DNA of 64,000 nt from Streptomyces californicus (GTDB lineage Bacteria > Actinomycetota > Actinomycetes > Streptomycetales > Streptomycetaceae), in contig NZ_JNZZ01000006.1 in the NCBI RefSeq assembly GCF_000717645.1, forward strand, positions 186,001 through 250,000. The letters are read 5' to 3'. Under the pieces are notes generated by a model. The model was not told the DNA's origin. It saw only the letters and a list, made by a program, of their open reading frames with translations, and did no database searches. The first letter of the stretch is position 1. The number at the start of each line of letters is the position of its first letter. Below, one piece after another: positions 16,627 to 24,008 of the stretch. Position numbers and translations under genes: made by a program.

Positions 16627-17391
16627 ATGCTTCCCGGTACCTCCCCTCCCCCGCTCCGGCTCGACCGCGCCCTGGACGCGCTGACCGACGCCTTTCGCGG
16701 GATGACCGCCCGCGCCGACGAGGTCCAGTGCGACTGCCACTGGGGCGGCGCGGAGGAGCTGGCGCTGCTCAAGACCCCGGGCGTACCTCTCGGTCCGGAT
16801 CTCCTCCGCCGCGCCTGGGACGCGCCCGACTGGGGCGACCACGGAGCGGTGCTGCGGCGGATCCTGCCCCAGTTCGCCCGCGCGCTGGTGCGCGGCGAGG
16901 TGAAGCCCGCGTCCGGCATGTACGAGGTCGGCCGCTCGTTCGCCCGGGGGCACTGGCGGCGGTGGCCCGCGCAACAGAGCGCTGCCGTACGGGAGTTCCT
17001 GCACGCCTGGTGGGCACACAGCCTCCTGGACCCGGTGCCCGCCGTGCCCGTGCACGACCTTCTGGCCCTGTGCGCCGAGGCAGCGGGCACGGCCGCTCCC
17101 TGGCTCGCCGTCTGGGAGTCGGTGCGGGGCGAGGTGTCCGACCGGCACCTGGCGGAGGCCGCCGCCGCATGGGAGTACGGGCTGCTGGGCGACCAACTGC
17201 CCTGGGATTCCTGGGACGATGAGGACGAGAGCGGGCTGCGCGGGGAGCTTTCCGCCTGGCTCGTCCGCCATGTGCCGGAGCGGCTGCGGGCCCGGGAGGG
17301 CTGCGAGACCCTGCTCCACCGTGTCCGGCTGATCGGCCTCGCCGGACCGGACCGCTGGGAGGACCCGCACTGGCCGGGGCATCGGTACTGA
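16627..17391 (+). CDS. Hypothetical soluble protein
   Basis: About 254 residues and rich in Trp, Leu, Ala and Glu, with no signal peptide, membrane segment or recognised motif. Its helical character (for example HAWWAHSLLDPVPAVPVHDLL) suggests a compact all-alpha fold. The start is uncertain: the frame stays open upstream to 16513, and ATG at 16627 is chosen because the preceding residues look non-conserved and low-complexity. It stands alone between the small Cys proteins and the membrane-anchored protein at 17503. Confidence 0.6.
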   Translation: MLPGTSPPPLRLDRALDALTDAFRGMTARADEVQCDCHWGGAEELALLKTPGVPLGPDLLRRAWDAPDWGDHGAVLRRILPQFARALVRGEVKPASGMYEVGRSFARGHWRRWPAQQSAAVREFLHAWWAHSLLDPVPAVPVHDLLALCAEAAGTAAPWLAVWESVRGEVSDRHLAEAAAAWEYGLLGDQLPWDSWDDEDESGLRGELSAWLVRHVPERLRAREGCETLLHRVRLIGLAGPDRWEDPHWPGHRY

Positions 17392-17502
17392 ACCGGCAGC
17401 GGTCCGACGTGCGGCCTCGCCGAAGCGGCGAAACCCGTGTGTCGCGCGCCGCATGATCGCTAGGCTGAACAGGAGTGCGAAGTCTGTTCATCGGAGGGGG
17501 AC

Positions 17503-18342
17503 ATGGGTACACCAGCGGGTCCGGGCGCGACACCTCCACCACCCCCGCCGCCCTACCCCCCGTCGCCGCCACCGCGCACCGAGCCTCCGCGCTGGGCCTG
17601 GTGGGTCGGGGGCATCGCCATCCCGCTGGTCGGCATCCTGGTGACCGTGGCCTTCGGCGGCAACAACCCGCCTCCGACCGCCGCGCCCGCCCCGGGCGCC
17701 GCCGACCAGGTCACCCGGCCGGCCTCCCCCACCCCGGCCGACACGCCGTCCTCGACGGACCCCGACACGGATCCGGACGCGGCCGAGCCGGACGCTCTCG
17801 TACCCTCGGGCGCGACGCCGTCCACCTCCCCGTCCGGATCCGCGGCGTCGGAGGTCGACCTCACCGCGCCCGACGGGTACGCGGAGGCGCTGAGCACGAT
17901 GTGGGGCCTCTCGCCCGCCCCGTGCGCGCAGCACGAACAGCAGCTCATCGACCTCGACGACGGGACCAGCCGGACCGAGACCGAGGACATCGGCGCGGTC
18001 AAGGACCCCGGCGGGGCGGAGCTGCTGCACTGGCCCGAGACCTGCAACGACCTGGGTGACTACAAGCTGCGCGCCCTGCCCAACACCCGGGTCGGGCTTC
18101 TCCGTACCGACGCCCCGAAGACCTTCGACTCCTGCCGGGCGGCGGCCGGCAGCGGTTTCGGCGCTCTGGACCTGCCGAGCAAGACCGACCGTGTGGACCG
18201 GGGCTTCGTCGAGGGCGCCGCACTGTGCTCCGTCACGGACAAGGGCGCGGTGGCGATGGCGGTGATCGAGCACATCTCCGGCGGCTCCCTGGACGACGTG
18301 TCGGTCAGCGGCCCCCTCTACGTCTGGCCCGCGGCACGCTGA
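17503..18342 (+). CDS. Membrane-anchored hypothetical protein
   Basis: A 279-residue protein with a Pro-rich cytoplasmic N-terminus (residues about 1-30) and one membrane segment (WWVGGIAIPLVGILVTVAF, about 34-52). A Pro/Thr/Ser/Asp-rich extracellular stalk leads to a C-terminal domain (from about 120) containing four cysteines, likely disulfide-bonded. A strong GGAGGGGG site precedes ATG at 17503. Single-pass proteins of this build are common in Streptomyces cell envelopes. Function is not recognisable. Confidence 0.7.
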   Translation: MGTPAGPGATPPPPPPPYPPSPPPRTEPPRWAWWVGGIAIPLVGILVTVAFGGNNPPPTAAPAPGAADQVTRPASPTPADTPSSTDPDTDPDAAEPDALVPSGATPSTSPSGSAASEVDLTAPDGYAEALSTMWGLSPAPCAQHEQQLIDLDDGTSRTETEDIGAVKDPGGAELLHWPETCNDLGDYKLRALPNTRVGLLRTDAPKTFDSCRAAAGSGFGALDLPSKTDRVDRGFVEGAALCSVTDKGAVAMAVIEHISGGSLDDVSVSGPLYVWPAAR

Positions 18343-18352
18343 CCGCGGAGGG

Positions 18353-18387
18353 CCCTGGGCCGCCCACGGGCCATGGGCGGCCCAGGG
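18353..18387. terminator. Two-way terminator hairpin
   Basis: Perfect 14-bp stem CCCTGGGCCGCCCA / TGGGCGGCCCAGGG with a 7-base loop, squeezed between the ends of the two convergent genes. Confidence 0.75.
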
Positions 18388-18388
18388 T

Positions 18389-18526
18389 CTACCTCTTGCG
18401 CACCCGGCTCACCAGAAACGCCGCCCCGACGATGACGACGAGGGCGACGGCGACGATCCAGAAGGCCGGAGCACCCTGCCCCGCCCCTTTGGCCAAGAAC
18501 TGCGCGTGCTCCACACCGCTCTCCAT
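18389..18526 (-). CDS. 45-residue single-pass membrane protein
   Basis: It begins MESGVEHAQFLAKGAGQ and ends with one hydrophobic helix (AFWIVAVALVVIVGAAFLV) and a positively charged tail RVRKR, so a tail-anchored small membrane protein. Build and length resemble the small Streptomyces proteins grouped as DUF6479, an uncertain recollection. The ribosome site is weak. A start 23 codons earlier (18595) is possible but adds an Arg/Tyr-rich stretch that looks non-coding. Confidence 0.5.
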   Translation of the reverse strand: MESGVEHAQFLAKGAGQGAPAFWIVAVALVVIVGAAFLVSRVRKR

Positions 18527-18639
18527 TCGTCCGGGGCGCCTGCGTACGACGGCGTACGCGTACCCAACGCCCACGTACCCCGTTCCGCCGGCCACTCGCG
18601 CCCGCCGACGGCAGAAGACGCCCCGGGACCGGAAACGGC

Positions 18640-18682
18640 TGCGGGCGGGCCCTCCCGGTTCGTCCGAGGGGGCCCGCCCGCA
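18640..18682. terminator. Likely original terminator of the glutamine synthetase gene
   Basis: Perfect 13-bp stem TGCGGGCGGGCCC / GGGCCCGCCCGCA, 17 bases beyond the stop codon of the displaced glutamine synthetase end at 18698. In that position it would have terminated the gene before the insertion at 18782-21066. Confidence 0.65.
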
Positions 18683-18697
18683 GGCACGTGCGCCGGG

Positions 18698-18781
18698 CCT
18701 ACAGCACCGGCAGCAGGTTCTTCAGCTCGAAGGCCGTGACCTCGCTGCGGTACTCCTCCCACTCCTCCTTCTTGTTGCGGA
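18698..18781 (-). pseudogene. Displaced 3' end of the glutamine synthetase gene (84-bp direct repeat, left copy)
   Basis: This 84-base segment matches 21067-21150 at 83 of 84 positions (18767 C versus 21136 G). On the minus strand it encodes the last 27 residues of the glutamine synthetase (RNKKEEWEEYRSE...LLPVL and stop), differing only in E for Q after NKK. It has no start and is a fragment. With the intact copy it brackets about 2.3 kb of unrelated sequence, as attachment-site repeats of an integrated element do when the target gene's end is replaced. Confidence 0.85.
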
Positions 18782-18871
18782 AGAATTGATGAGCCGGGTT
18801 TCTGACCTGCGGCCACGCAACCGATTAACGCTGTGACCTGCTGCTGAGCGGTTAGCGGTTGTCAGCATCGG

Positions 18872-18970
18872 TCATCGTTGAGCGCCCTTCCACGGCCCCG
18901 AGACGGCCCCGGGAAGGTGCTCTGTCGTTGGGCTCGGCTTGAGCATGTCGTCCAGCATCGCCTTGGCGTC
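18872..18970 (-). pseudogene. Possible C-terminal relic of an integrase gene
   Basis: An open frame without a start, reading VDAKAMLDDMLK and then a tail ending GPWKGAQR and stop at 18872. It ends 90 bases from the left direct repeat, where a tyrosine integrase gene normally finishes beside its attachment site, and the helical VDAKAMLDDML stretch resembles integrase C-termini. This is weak: there is no catalytic motif, and the frame breaks down upstream where a Nudix gene begins. Apart from this and the direct repeat, 18527-18993 holds only the terminator. Confidence 0.25.
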
Positions 18971-18993
18971 GACACGAGCGCTCCGAGATTCTG

Positions 18994-19362
18994 ATGATGT
19001 GGCGGCACCGCTTCATCACCAACGCCTGGGCGTGGGAACTCCCCATGGGCTTGGCCGAGGAGGGCGAGACGCCTGCGGAAGCGGCGGCCCGTGAGGTGCT
19101 GGAAGAGACCGGCCGGCGGCCCTGCTCGGTCAAGCCGCTGATCTGCGCTGAGCCGGCGAATGGCATCACCGACTCCCAGCACCACGTCTGCCGGGCCGAC
19201 GGGGCGACGTACGAGGGGCCGCCGACCGAGAAGAACGAGTCGGACCGCATCGAGTGGATCCCGCTGTCCGACGTGCGAGGCATGATCGACCGGCGCGAGA
19301 TCGTCAGCAGCGGCTCCCTCATCGGGCTGCTCTACGTCCTCATGGACAAGTCCATCCGATGA
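18994..19362 (+). pseudogene. Nudix hydrolase, probably 5'-truncated
   Basis: 122 residues with a complete Nudix box (G-L-A-E-E-G-E...REVLEETG, about residues 19-40) preceded directly by MMWRHRFITNAWAWELPMG. In full-length relatives, the WRHRF strand is preceded by an N-terminal strand and linker of 40 residues or more. Here the upstream frame is unrelated and soon meets a stop at 18940. The catalytic site is intact, but the fold probably is not. It would have hydrolysed a nucleoside diphosphate-linked substrate. It lies inside the glutamine-synthetase-flanked insert. Confidence 0.6.
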
Positions 19363-19555
19363 CATGGCGGCACTGTGCTCCACGTAGCCGAGCCCACATG
19401 CGTTGCGAGGAGACGCAGCAGGCACCCCATGCGCCCGGCAGAGCCACGGCGTTGTCATTCAATGATCCATTGTGGCCGCTCAAGGCAGTCCAGGTGGAAC
19501 TGCCTTTGCGTAGGGGAGGCACAGACCAGGAGCACCGTCCTCGCAGTCCAACATG

Positions 19556-20026
19556 TCAGCCGAGATACGGCCGAGCACGGTGTTCCAGAAAGTGACGGAT
19601 TCGGAGCCGCTGCGTGTGGTGCATCGGCAGGCGATCGATCTCCTCGGGCTGGACGAATCTCAACTCCGTTGACTCGTCCGAGATCACGAGACGGCCCCCG
19701 ACCGCACGGGCGGTGAAGCAGACGTTGAACTGCCTGCGCACCTCACCGTCCGAGTAAGCGATGATGTGAAGAGGGTCGGTGTACGTGCCCACGAGCCCAG
19801 TGATCTCTACATCGAGCCCCGTTTCCTCCCTCACCTCGCGAACGGCCGTTCCCGGCAGGGAGTCGGTCATCTCCATGCCGCCACCAGGCAGCGCCCAAAG
19901 GTCGTTGTCCCGTCGGCGTTGAAGGAGCAGGCGCCCTTCTTCGTCGGTGACCACGGCGGACGCCGCGACCACCAAGCTGTTCGGCTCAGGTGCCGCCGGA
20001 TCGTCGTAGTACTCGGTCCGTGCCAT
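19556..20026 (-). CDS. Nudix hydrolase
   Basis: A 156-residue Nudix-fold hydrolase with box GGGMEMTDSLPGTAVREV followed by REETG. The first conserved Glu of the consensus is Asp; the REVREETG core is intact. It would cleave a nucleoside diphosphate derivative. ATG at 20026 has AAGGG upstream and starts only two bases after the regulator stop at 20029, so the two genes were built for coupled translation. It sits in the foreign-looking insert. The 193 bases from 19363 to 19555 show no feature. Confidence 0.85.
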   Translation of the reverse strand: MARTEYYDDPAAPEPNSLVVAASAVVTDEEGRLLLQRRRDNDLWALPGGGMEMTDSLPGTAVREVREETGLDVEITGLVGTYTDPLHIIAYSDGEVRRQFNVCFTARAVGGRLVISDESTELRFVQPEEIDRLPMHHTQRLRIRHFLEHRARPYLG

Positions 20027-20028
20027 GA

Positions 20029-20772
20029 TCACCCTTCGCTTACCGGCGTCGCGGTCTCCCAGACCGCAGCGAAGCTGCTGGCGTAGGTGTCGAACATGCC
20101 GCCCGCTCCGCTGCGTCGCAGATGCCATACGGGAGCGCCGTAGGCGTTCACGCCCCAGATATGGGCATTGATCATCGCCTGGTCATCCGCACGATAGATC
20201 GAGTTGTAGAGCGTGGTGGCATGGGTCCGCACCTCGATGCCAGGTACCCGCGCAAGGGGGCGGTAGTGCATGAGGGCGAGTCGGCAGCGGGACTCGATCC
20301 CGTGGCCGAACCGCTCGTCCTTGCCGCGCTGTTGGACATGCGCGCTGTCCGGGTCGCCGATCGCGATACGGACAGCGCACCCATCGGCAGCTCACTCTCG
20401 CAGCAAGTCGTTGAGCCGCGGGTACGCCTCGTGAAGGAAGACGGCCGCGTACACCAGCACGTCGATGCGCTCGCGAGCTTGGGTCAGCATGTCCACGAAG
20501 GTTGATACGGGGATGTCCGCCCGCTGGTCGTAGAGGGCCACCAGTTCCGGACTGACAGCGCGTGCAGGTCGTGCCTGCCGGAGCGCGGGCCAGAGAGCGT
20601 GCACGTCTTCTCCCAGTGTTTCCGCTGCCACCAGGGCCGTGGCACGGCGCGGCGTGCGCCCCGAATTGACCCATCTCTCAATGGACTTGGGATCGACCTC
20701 GACCTTGTTCGCAAGGGCGGTATACGTCCAGCCGCCGGCCGCCAAGGCGGCACGTAACCCCTCGTTCGGCAT
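20029..20772 (-). pseudogene. XRE-type regulator interrupted by one in-frame TGA
   Basis: The frame encodes an N-terminal helix-turn-helix (LRAALAAGGWTYTALANKVE...SIERWVNSGRTPRRATA, residues about 5-45) and a C-terminal domain containing RIAIGDPDS and YNSIYRADDQAMINAHIWG. A single TGA at 20392-20394, after residue 126, splits it without any frameshift. The codons on both sides form one continuous protein of about 247 residues, like the XRE-family regulators that often precede Nudix genes in Streptomyces. CGA (Arg) to TGA is the simplest change. ATG at 20772 is chosen for its spacing to AGGAG. A truncated N-terminal DNA-binding protein might still be made. Confidence 0.75.
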
Positions 20773-20805
20773 CTCCATCTCTCCTGACGCTCGGGGACGG
20801 CACTA

Positions 20806-20835
20806 GGGACGTTCTACCCGATGCGGGACGTCCCG
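20806..20835. promoter_or_regulatory. Palindromic GGGACGT element upstream of the XRE gene
   Basis: A GGGACGT half-site at 20806-20812 is followed by a perfect 12-base palindrome CGGGACGTCCCG at 20824-20835, about 50 bases before the regulator start. It is a plausible autoregulatory operator. Confidence 0.4.
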
Positions 20836-21007
20836 AAGTGGGGTTCGTCGGAGGTTCCGACGTCCTGATGACCGGCAGGATCCTTGTCCGCATGGCTAGC
20901 AATCAGTCGCCCCGAAGCGTCCCCATAGAGGCGAGGGTCGGCTGACACGGTTGCTGTACGCCCCTGAAACGCCAGGCCCCCGGACGGCCCAGAGCTGATC
21001 ATGACTG

Positions 21008-21045
21008 TGGGCGGGGCGCTTCGGTCCCATCGGGCGCCCCGCCCA
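21008..21045. terminator. Terminator now used by the intact glutamine synthetase gene
   Basis: Perfect 12-bp stem TGGGCGGGGCGC / GCGCCCCGCCCA, which extends further through GACT/AGTC pairs past one mismatch. It lies 23 bases after the stop codon at 21068. It differs completely from the hairpin beside the displaced gene end at 18640-18682. Confidence 0.7.
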
Positions 21046-21066
21046 TAGTCACGTACGTACGTATGC

Positions 21067-21150
21067 CCTACAGCACCGGCAGCAGGTTCTTCAGCTCGAA
21101 GGCCGTGACCTCGCTGCGGTACTCCTCCCACTCCTGCTTCTTGTTGCGGA
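21067..21150. repeat. 84-bp direct repeat, right copy (inside the intact glutamine synthetase gene)
   Basis: This matches 18698-18781 at 83 of 84 bases and forms the 3' end of the functional gene. It is the candidate right attachment site or recombination junction of the 2.3-kb insert. The sequence just outside (CACGTACGTACGTATGCC) shows no similarity to the left junction. Confidence 0.8.
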
Positions 21151-22429
21151 GGAAGAAGTCGAAGACGTGCTCGCCCAGCGTCTCGGCGACCAGTTCGCTC
21201 TTCTCCATCAGGGAGATCGCCTCGCCCAGGTTCTGCGGGAGCGGTTCGATGCCCATCGCGCGGCGTTCGGCGTCGGAGAGGGCCCAGACGTCGTCGTCGG
21301 CGCCGGCGGGGAGTTCGTAGCCCTCCTCGATGCCCTTGAGGCCGGCCGCGAGCAGGACTGCGTACGTGAGGTACGGGTTGGCGCCCGAGTCGATCGAGCG
21401 GACCTCGACGCGGGCCGAACCGGTCTTGCCCGGCTTGTACATCGGGACGCGGATGAGGGCGGAGCGGTTGTTGTGGCCCCAGCAGATGTACGAGGGCGCC
21501 TCGCCGCCCGCGCCGGCCGCGCGGGAGGAGCCGCCCCAGATGCGCTTGTAGGAGTTGACCCACTGGTTGGTGACGGCGGAGATCTCCGCCGCGTGCCGCA
21601 GCAGGCCCGCGATGAACGAGCGGCCGACCTTGGAGAGTTGGTACTCAGCGCCCGACTCGTAGAAGGCGTTGCGGTCGCCCTCGAAGAGGGAGAGGTGGGT
21701 GTGCATGCCCGAACCCGGGTACTCCGAGAACGGCTTCGGCATGAACGTGGCCTGCACGCCCTGCTCCAGCGCCACCTGCTTCATCACCAGGCGGAACGTC
21801 ATGATGTTGTCCGCCGTGGAGAGCGCGTCCGCGTACCGCAGGTCGATCTCCTGCTGGCCCGGCGCCCCCTCGTGGTGGCTGAACTCGACCGAGATGCCCA
21901 TCGATTCGAGCATCGTGATCGCCTGGCGGCGGAAGTCCATCCCCACGTTCTGCGGCGTGTGGTCGAAGTAGCCCGAACTGTCCGCCGGGGTCGGGCGGGT
22001 GCCGTCCACCGGCTTGTTCTTGAGCAGGAAGAACTCGATCTCGGGATGCGTGTAGAAGGTGAAGCCGAGGTCCGAGGTCTTGGCGAGGATGCGCTTGAGC
22101 ACGTAGCGCGGGTCCGCGAAGGAGGGCGAGCCGTCCGGCATCAGGATGTCGCAGAACATTCGCGCGGTGCCCGGGGCTTCCGCGCGCCACGGCAGGATCT
22201 GGAACGTGCCCGGGTCCGGCTTGGCGATCATGTCCGACTCGTAGACCCGCGCGAAGCCCTCGATCGCCGAGCCGTCGAAGCCGATGCCCTCGTCGAATGC
22301 CTGCTCCAGCTCGGCCGGAGCGACGGCGACGGACTTGAGGAACCCGAGGACGTCGGTGAACCACAGCCTCACGAAGCGGATGTCGCGCTCCTCAAGGGTC
22401 CTGAGGACGAATTCCTGCTGCTTGTCCAT
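21068..22429 (-). CDS. glnA2: Glutamine synthetase-family ligase (GlnA2-like)
   Basis: A 453-residue type I glutamine synthetase fold: N-terminal beta-grasp (residues about 15-100, with FTDVLGFLKSVAV) and a large catalytic domain with GFDGSAIEGF, NPYLTY and metal-site residues. In Streptomyces coelicolor the equivalent gene is named glnA2, and such paralogues are thought to act on substrates other than ammonia, for example polyamines; the sequence alone does not settle this. The last 28 codons lie in an 84-bp repeat whose other copy is 2.3 kb away, so the 3' end and terminator seem to have been replaced. ATG at 22429 follows AAGGAT. Confidence 0.9.
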   Translation of the reverse strand: MDKQQEFVLRTLEERDIRFVRLWFTDVLGFLKSVAVAPAELEQAFDEGIGFDGSAIEGFARVYESDMIAKPDPGTFQILPWRAEAPGTARMFCDILMPDGSPSFADPRYVLKRILAKTSDLGFTFYTHPEIEFFLLKNKPVDGTRPTPADSSGYFDHTPQNVGMDFRRQAITMLESMGISVEFSHHEGAPGQQEIDLRYADALSTADNIMTFRLVMKQVALEQGVQATFMPKPFSEYPGSGMHTHLSLFEGDRNAFYESGAEYQLSKVGRSFIAGLLRHAAEISAVTNQWVNSYKRIWGGSSRAAGAGGEAPSYICWGHNNRSALIRVPMYKPGKTGSARVEVRSIDSGANPYLTYAVLLAAGLKGIEEGYELPAGADDDVWALSDAERRAMGIEPLPQNLGEAISLMEKSELVAETLGEHVFDFFLRNKKQEWEEYRSEVTAFELKNLLPVL

Positions 22430-22779
22430 TGCCACATCCTTGCAGTTCAGACGGTCCGTGCACCACCGCCCGGGGTAGGGGGACACTGCCAGTATCACGA
22501 CCCGGGATTTCACCCACATTACGCACTCCGTGTGAGAGGGAGCACGTGGCCACCCCCGCCGGTCGGCGACCGGCGGGCGGGGGCCCCGCGGCCGGGTCGG
22601 GGCCCGGTTTCCGGCCCGTTCGCGTACGTCGGCCGCCGCGCCGTTCGCCGGTCCTGCCCCGGGCCGTCCCCGGCGCACCCGAACGGGCGCTTGCGGTCGC
22701 GCCGCCCCGGCGGGCCGGTGACGATGGGTGGCGCTCGGGGCCGTACGCAGTGCCATCGGCACGCAGGAGGAAATCCCCC
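22430..22779. other. Divergent promoter region without a gene
   Basis: This 350-base gap lies between the divergent glutamine synthetase and CBS-domain genes. It is G/C-rich from about 22555 onward and more mixed near 22470-22530. It holds no open frame with convincing codon bias, no strong palindrome and no clear GlnR-type box that I could see. Confidence 0.5.
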
Positions 22780-23205
22780 ATGACGACCGCCAAAGACATC
22801 ATGCACAGCGGGGCCCGCTGGATCCCGGCCCACGAGACGCTCGACCGCGCGGCGCAGTTGATGCGCGAGCACAACGTGGGTGCGCTGCCCGTGTCGGCCG
22901 ACGGCGACTCGGACCGGATGGTCGGCATCATCACCGACCGCGACATCGTGGTCGGCTGTGTGGCGAAGGGGCACGACCCGGCCAAGATCACGGCGGGCGA
23001 CCTCGCCCAGGGCACGCCCCGCTGGATCGAGGCGGACGCCGATGTGGACGCGGTCCTGGAGGAGATGCAGACCCACCGCATCCGCCGGCTGCCGGTCGTC
23101 GAGAACAAGAAGCTGGTCGGCATGATCAGTGAGGCCGATCTGGCGCAGCACCTCACCGAGGAGCAGATCGCCGGCTGGGCGGAGAAGGTCTACTCGCGCG
23201 GCTGA
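22780..23205 (+). CDS. CBS-domain-pair protein
   Basis: A 141-residue stand-alone CBS pair (Bateman module). CBS1 spans about residues 5-65 (AKDIMHSGARWIPAHETLDRA...MVGIITDRDI) and CBS2 about 75-130 (VDAVLEEMQTHRIRRLPVVENKKLVGMISEADL). Such proteins bind adenine nucleotides and are widespread in Streptomyces, often as stress-responsive proteins of unknown target. A strong GCAGGAGGA site precedes ATG. It is divergent from the glutamine synthetase gene; a functional link is only inferred. Confidence 0.88.
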   Translation: MTTAKDIMHSGARWIPAHETLDRAAQLMREHNVGALPVSADGDSDRMVGIITDRDIVVGCVAKGHDPAKITAGDLAQGTPRWIEADADVDAVLEEMQTHRIRRLPVVENKKLVGMISEADLAQHLTEEQIAGWAEKVYSRG

Positions 23206-23313
23206 GACCGCGGTACGCGTGCGGCCCGGCAACCGTTCTCCCGTTCCGGCGGTGAGATGGGGCGAGCCGGGCCGCCGCTCGTCCGTATACCCGGCGGGGG
23301 TAGGGTGGCCCGT

Positions 23314-23940
23314 ATGGCGGGTGCGGTGCGGAGCAGGGGCGTGAGCTGCGGGCAGTTGGTGCTGTTCGCCGCCCTGCTGTTCGGCATCGTCACCATGCAC
23401 ACGGTCGGGCATCCCGCCGAGCACGGCGGCCGGGCAGCCTCCCTCTCCTCGGCGGGCCCGGCGGCGGACCCCTCGGCGGGCCCGGCGGCGGTCATCGCGG
23501 AAGACCTCTCGGCGATCTTCGTGGCGCACTCGTCACCGGCCACCATGGAGGGCTTCCCCTCAGTCACCGCCGAGAGCTTCTCGGCGGTCATCGTGGAGGG
23601 CTTCTCGTCGGCCGCCGTCATGACTGACGCCTCGGCCGCCGACGCCGCCCACCCATCGGCCGCCGACACAGCCTCCCCCTCGTCGTCCGGCACCGCCCAC
23701 ACCCCCGGTCACGATTCCGGCGGCGACGCCCCCACGAGCGGCATGGATCCGCTCTCCGTCTGCCTCGCCGTCCTCGGCGCGTGGGGGCTCGCCCTCCTCG
23801 CCACCTGGCTGCTGCTCGGGCTGCGCGCCGACGGGCGGCGCCTCGGCGCGCCGGTCGGCGCGGGGCTCCTGCGGGCGTCGCGGCCGAATCCGCCGCCCTC
23901 GATATCGGTGCTCGCCGCCGTTTCGGTGCTGCGTATGTAG
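23314..23940 (+). CDS. Membrane protein with low-complexity loop (DUF6153-like)
   Basis: A 208-residue protein with an N-terminal membrane segment GQLVLFAALLFGIVTMHT followed by VGHP, and a second membrane segment near the C-terminus (LSVCLAVLGAWGLALLATWL). Between them is about 120 residues of Ala, Ser, Pro and Thr low complexity with scattered His (HPSAADTASPSSSGTAH). The TMHTVGHP start resembles the DUF6153 family, which I recall near copper proteins. It lies 68 bases before a multicopper oxidase and is probably co-transcribed. ATG at 23314 is preferred to the earlier 23257. Confidence 0.6.
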   Translation: MAGAVRSRGVSCGQLVLFAALLFGIVTMHTVGHPAEHGGRAASLSSAGPAADPSAGPAAVIAEDLSAIFVAHSSPATMEGFPSVTAESFSAVIVEGFSSAAVMTDASAADAAHPSAADTASPSSSGTAHTPGHDSGGDAPTSGMDPLSVCLAVLGAWGLALLATWLLLGLRADGRRLGAPVGAGLLRASRPNPPPSISVLAAVSVLRM

Positions 23941-24008
23941 GAGTGGGCGTCTCACCTCCGCCCTTGCTCCCTTTCCCGCACCACCAGCACATCAGAGGTG
24001 TCTTCAGC

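Noticed and set aside
18698..18781. A separate small gene ending LLPVL
   Set aside because: It has no start codon and matches the last 27 residues of the glutamine synthetase at 83 of 84 bases, so it is a fragment.
20392..20394. TGA read as selenocysteine or programmed read-through
   Set aside because: No SECIS-like hairpin or selenoprotein genes were seen, and homologous regulators are not known to be recoded; a nonsense mutation is simpler.
22430..22779. GlnR-type operator before the glutamine synthetase gene
   Set aside because: No pair of GTnAC-like and GAAAC-like half-sites at proper spacing was found by eye; a matrix search would settle it.
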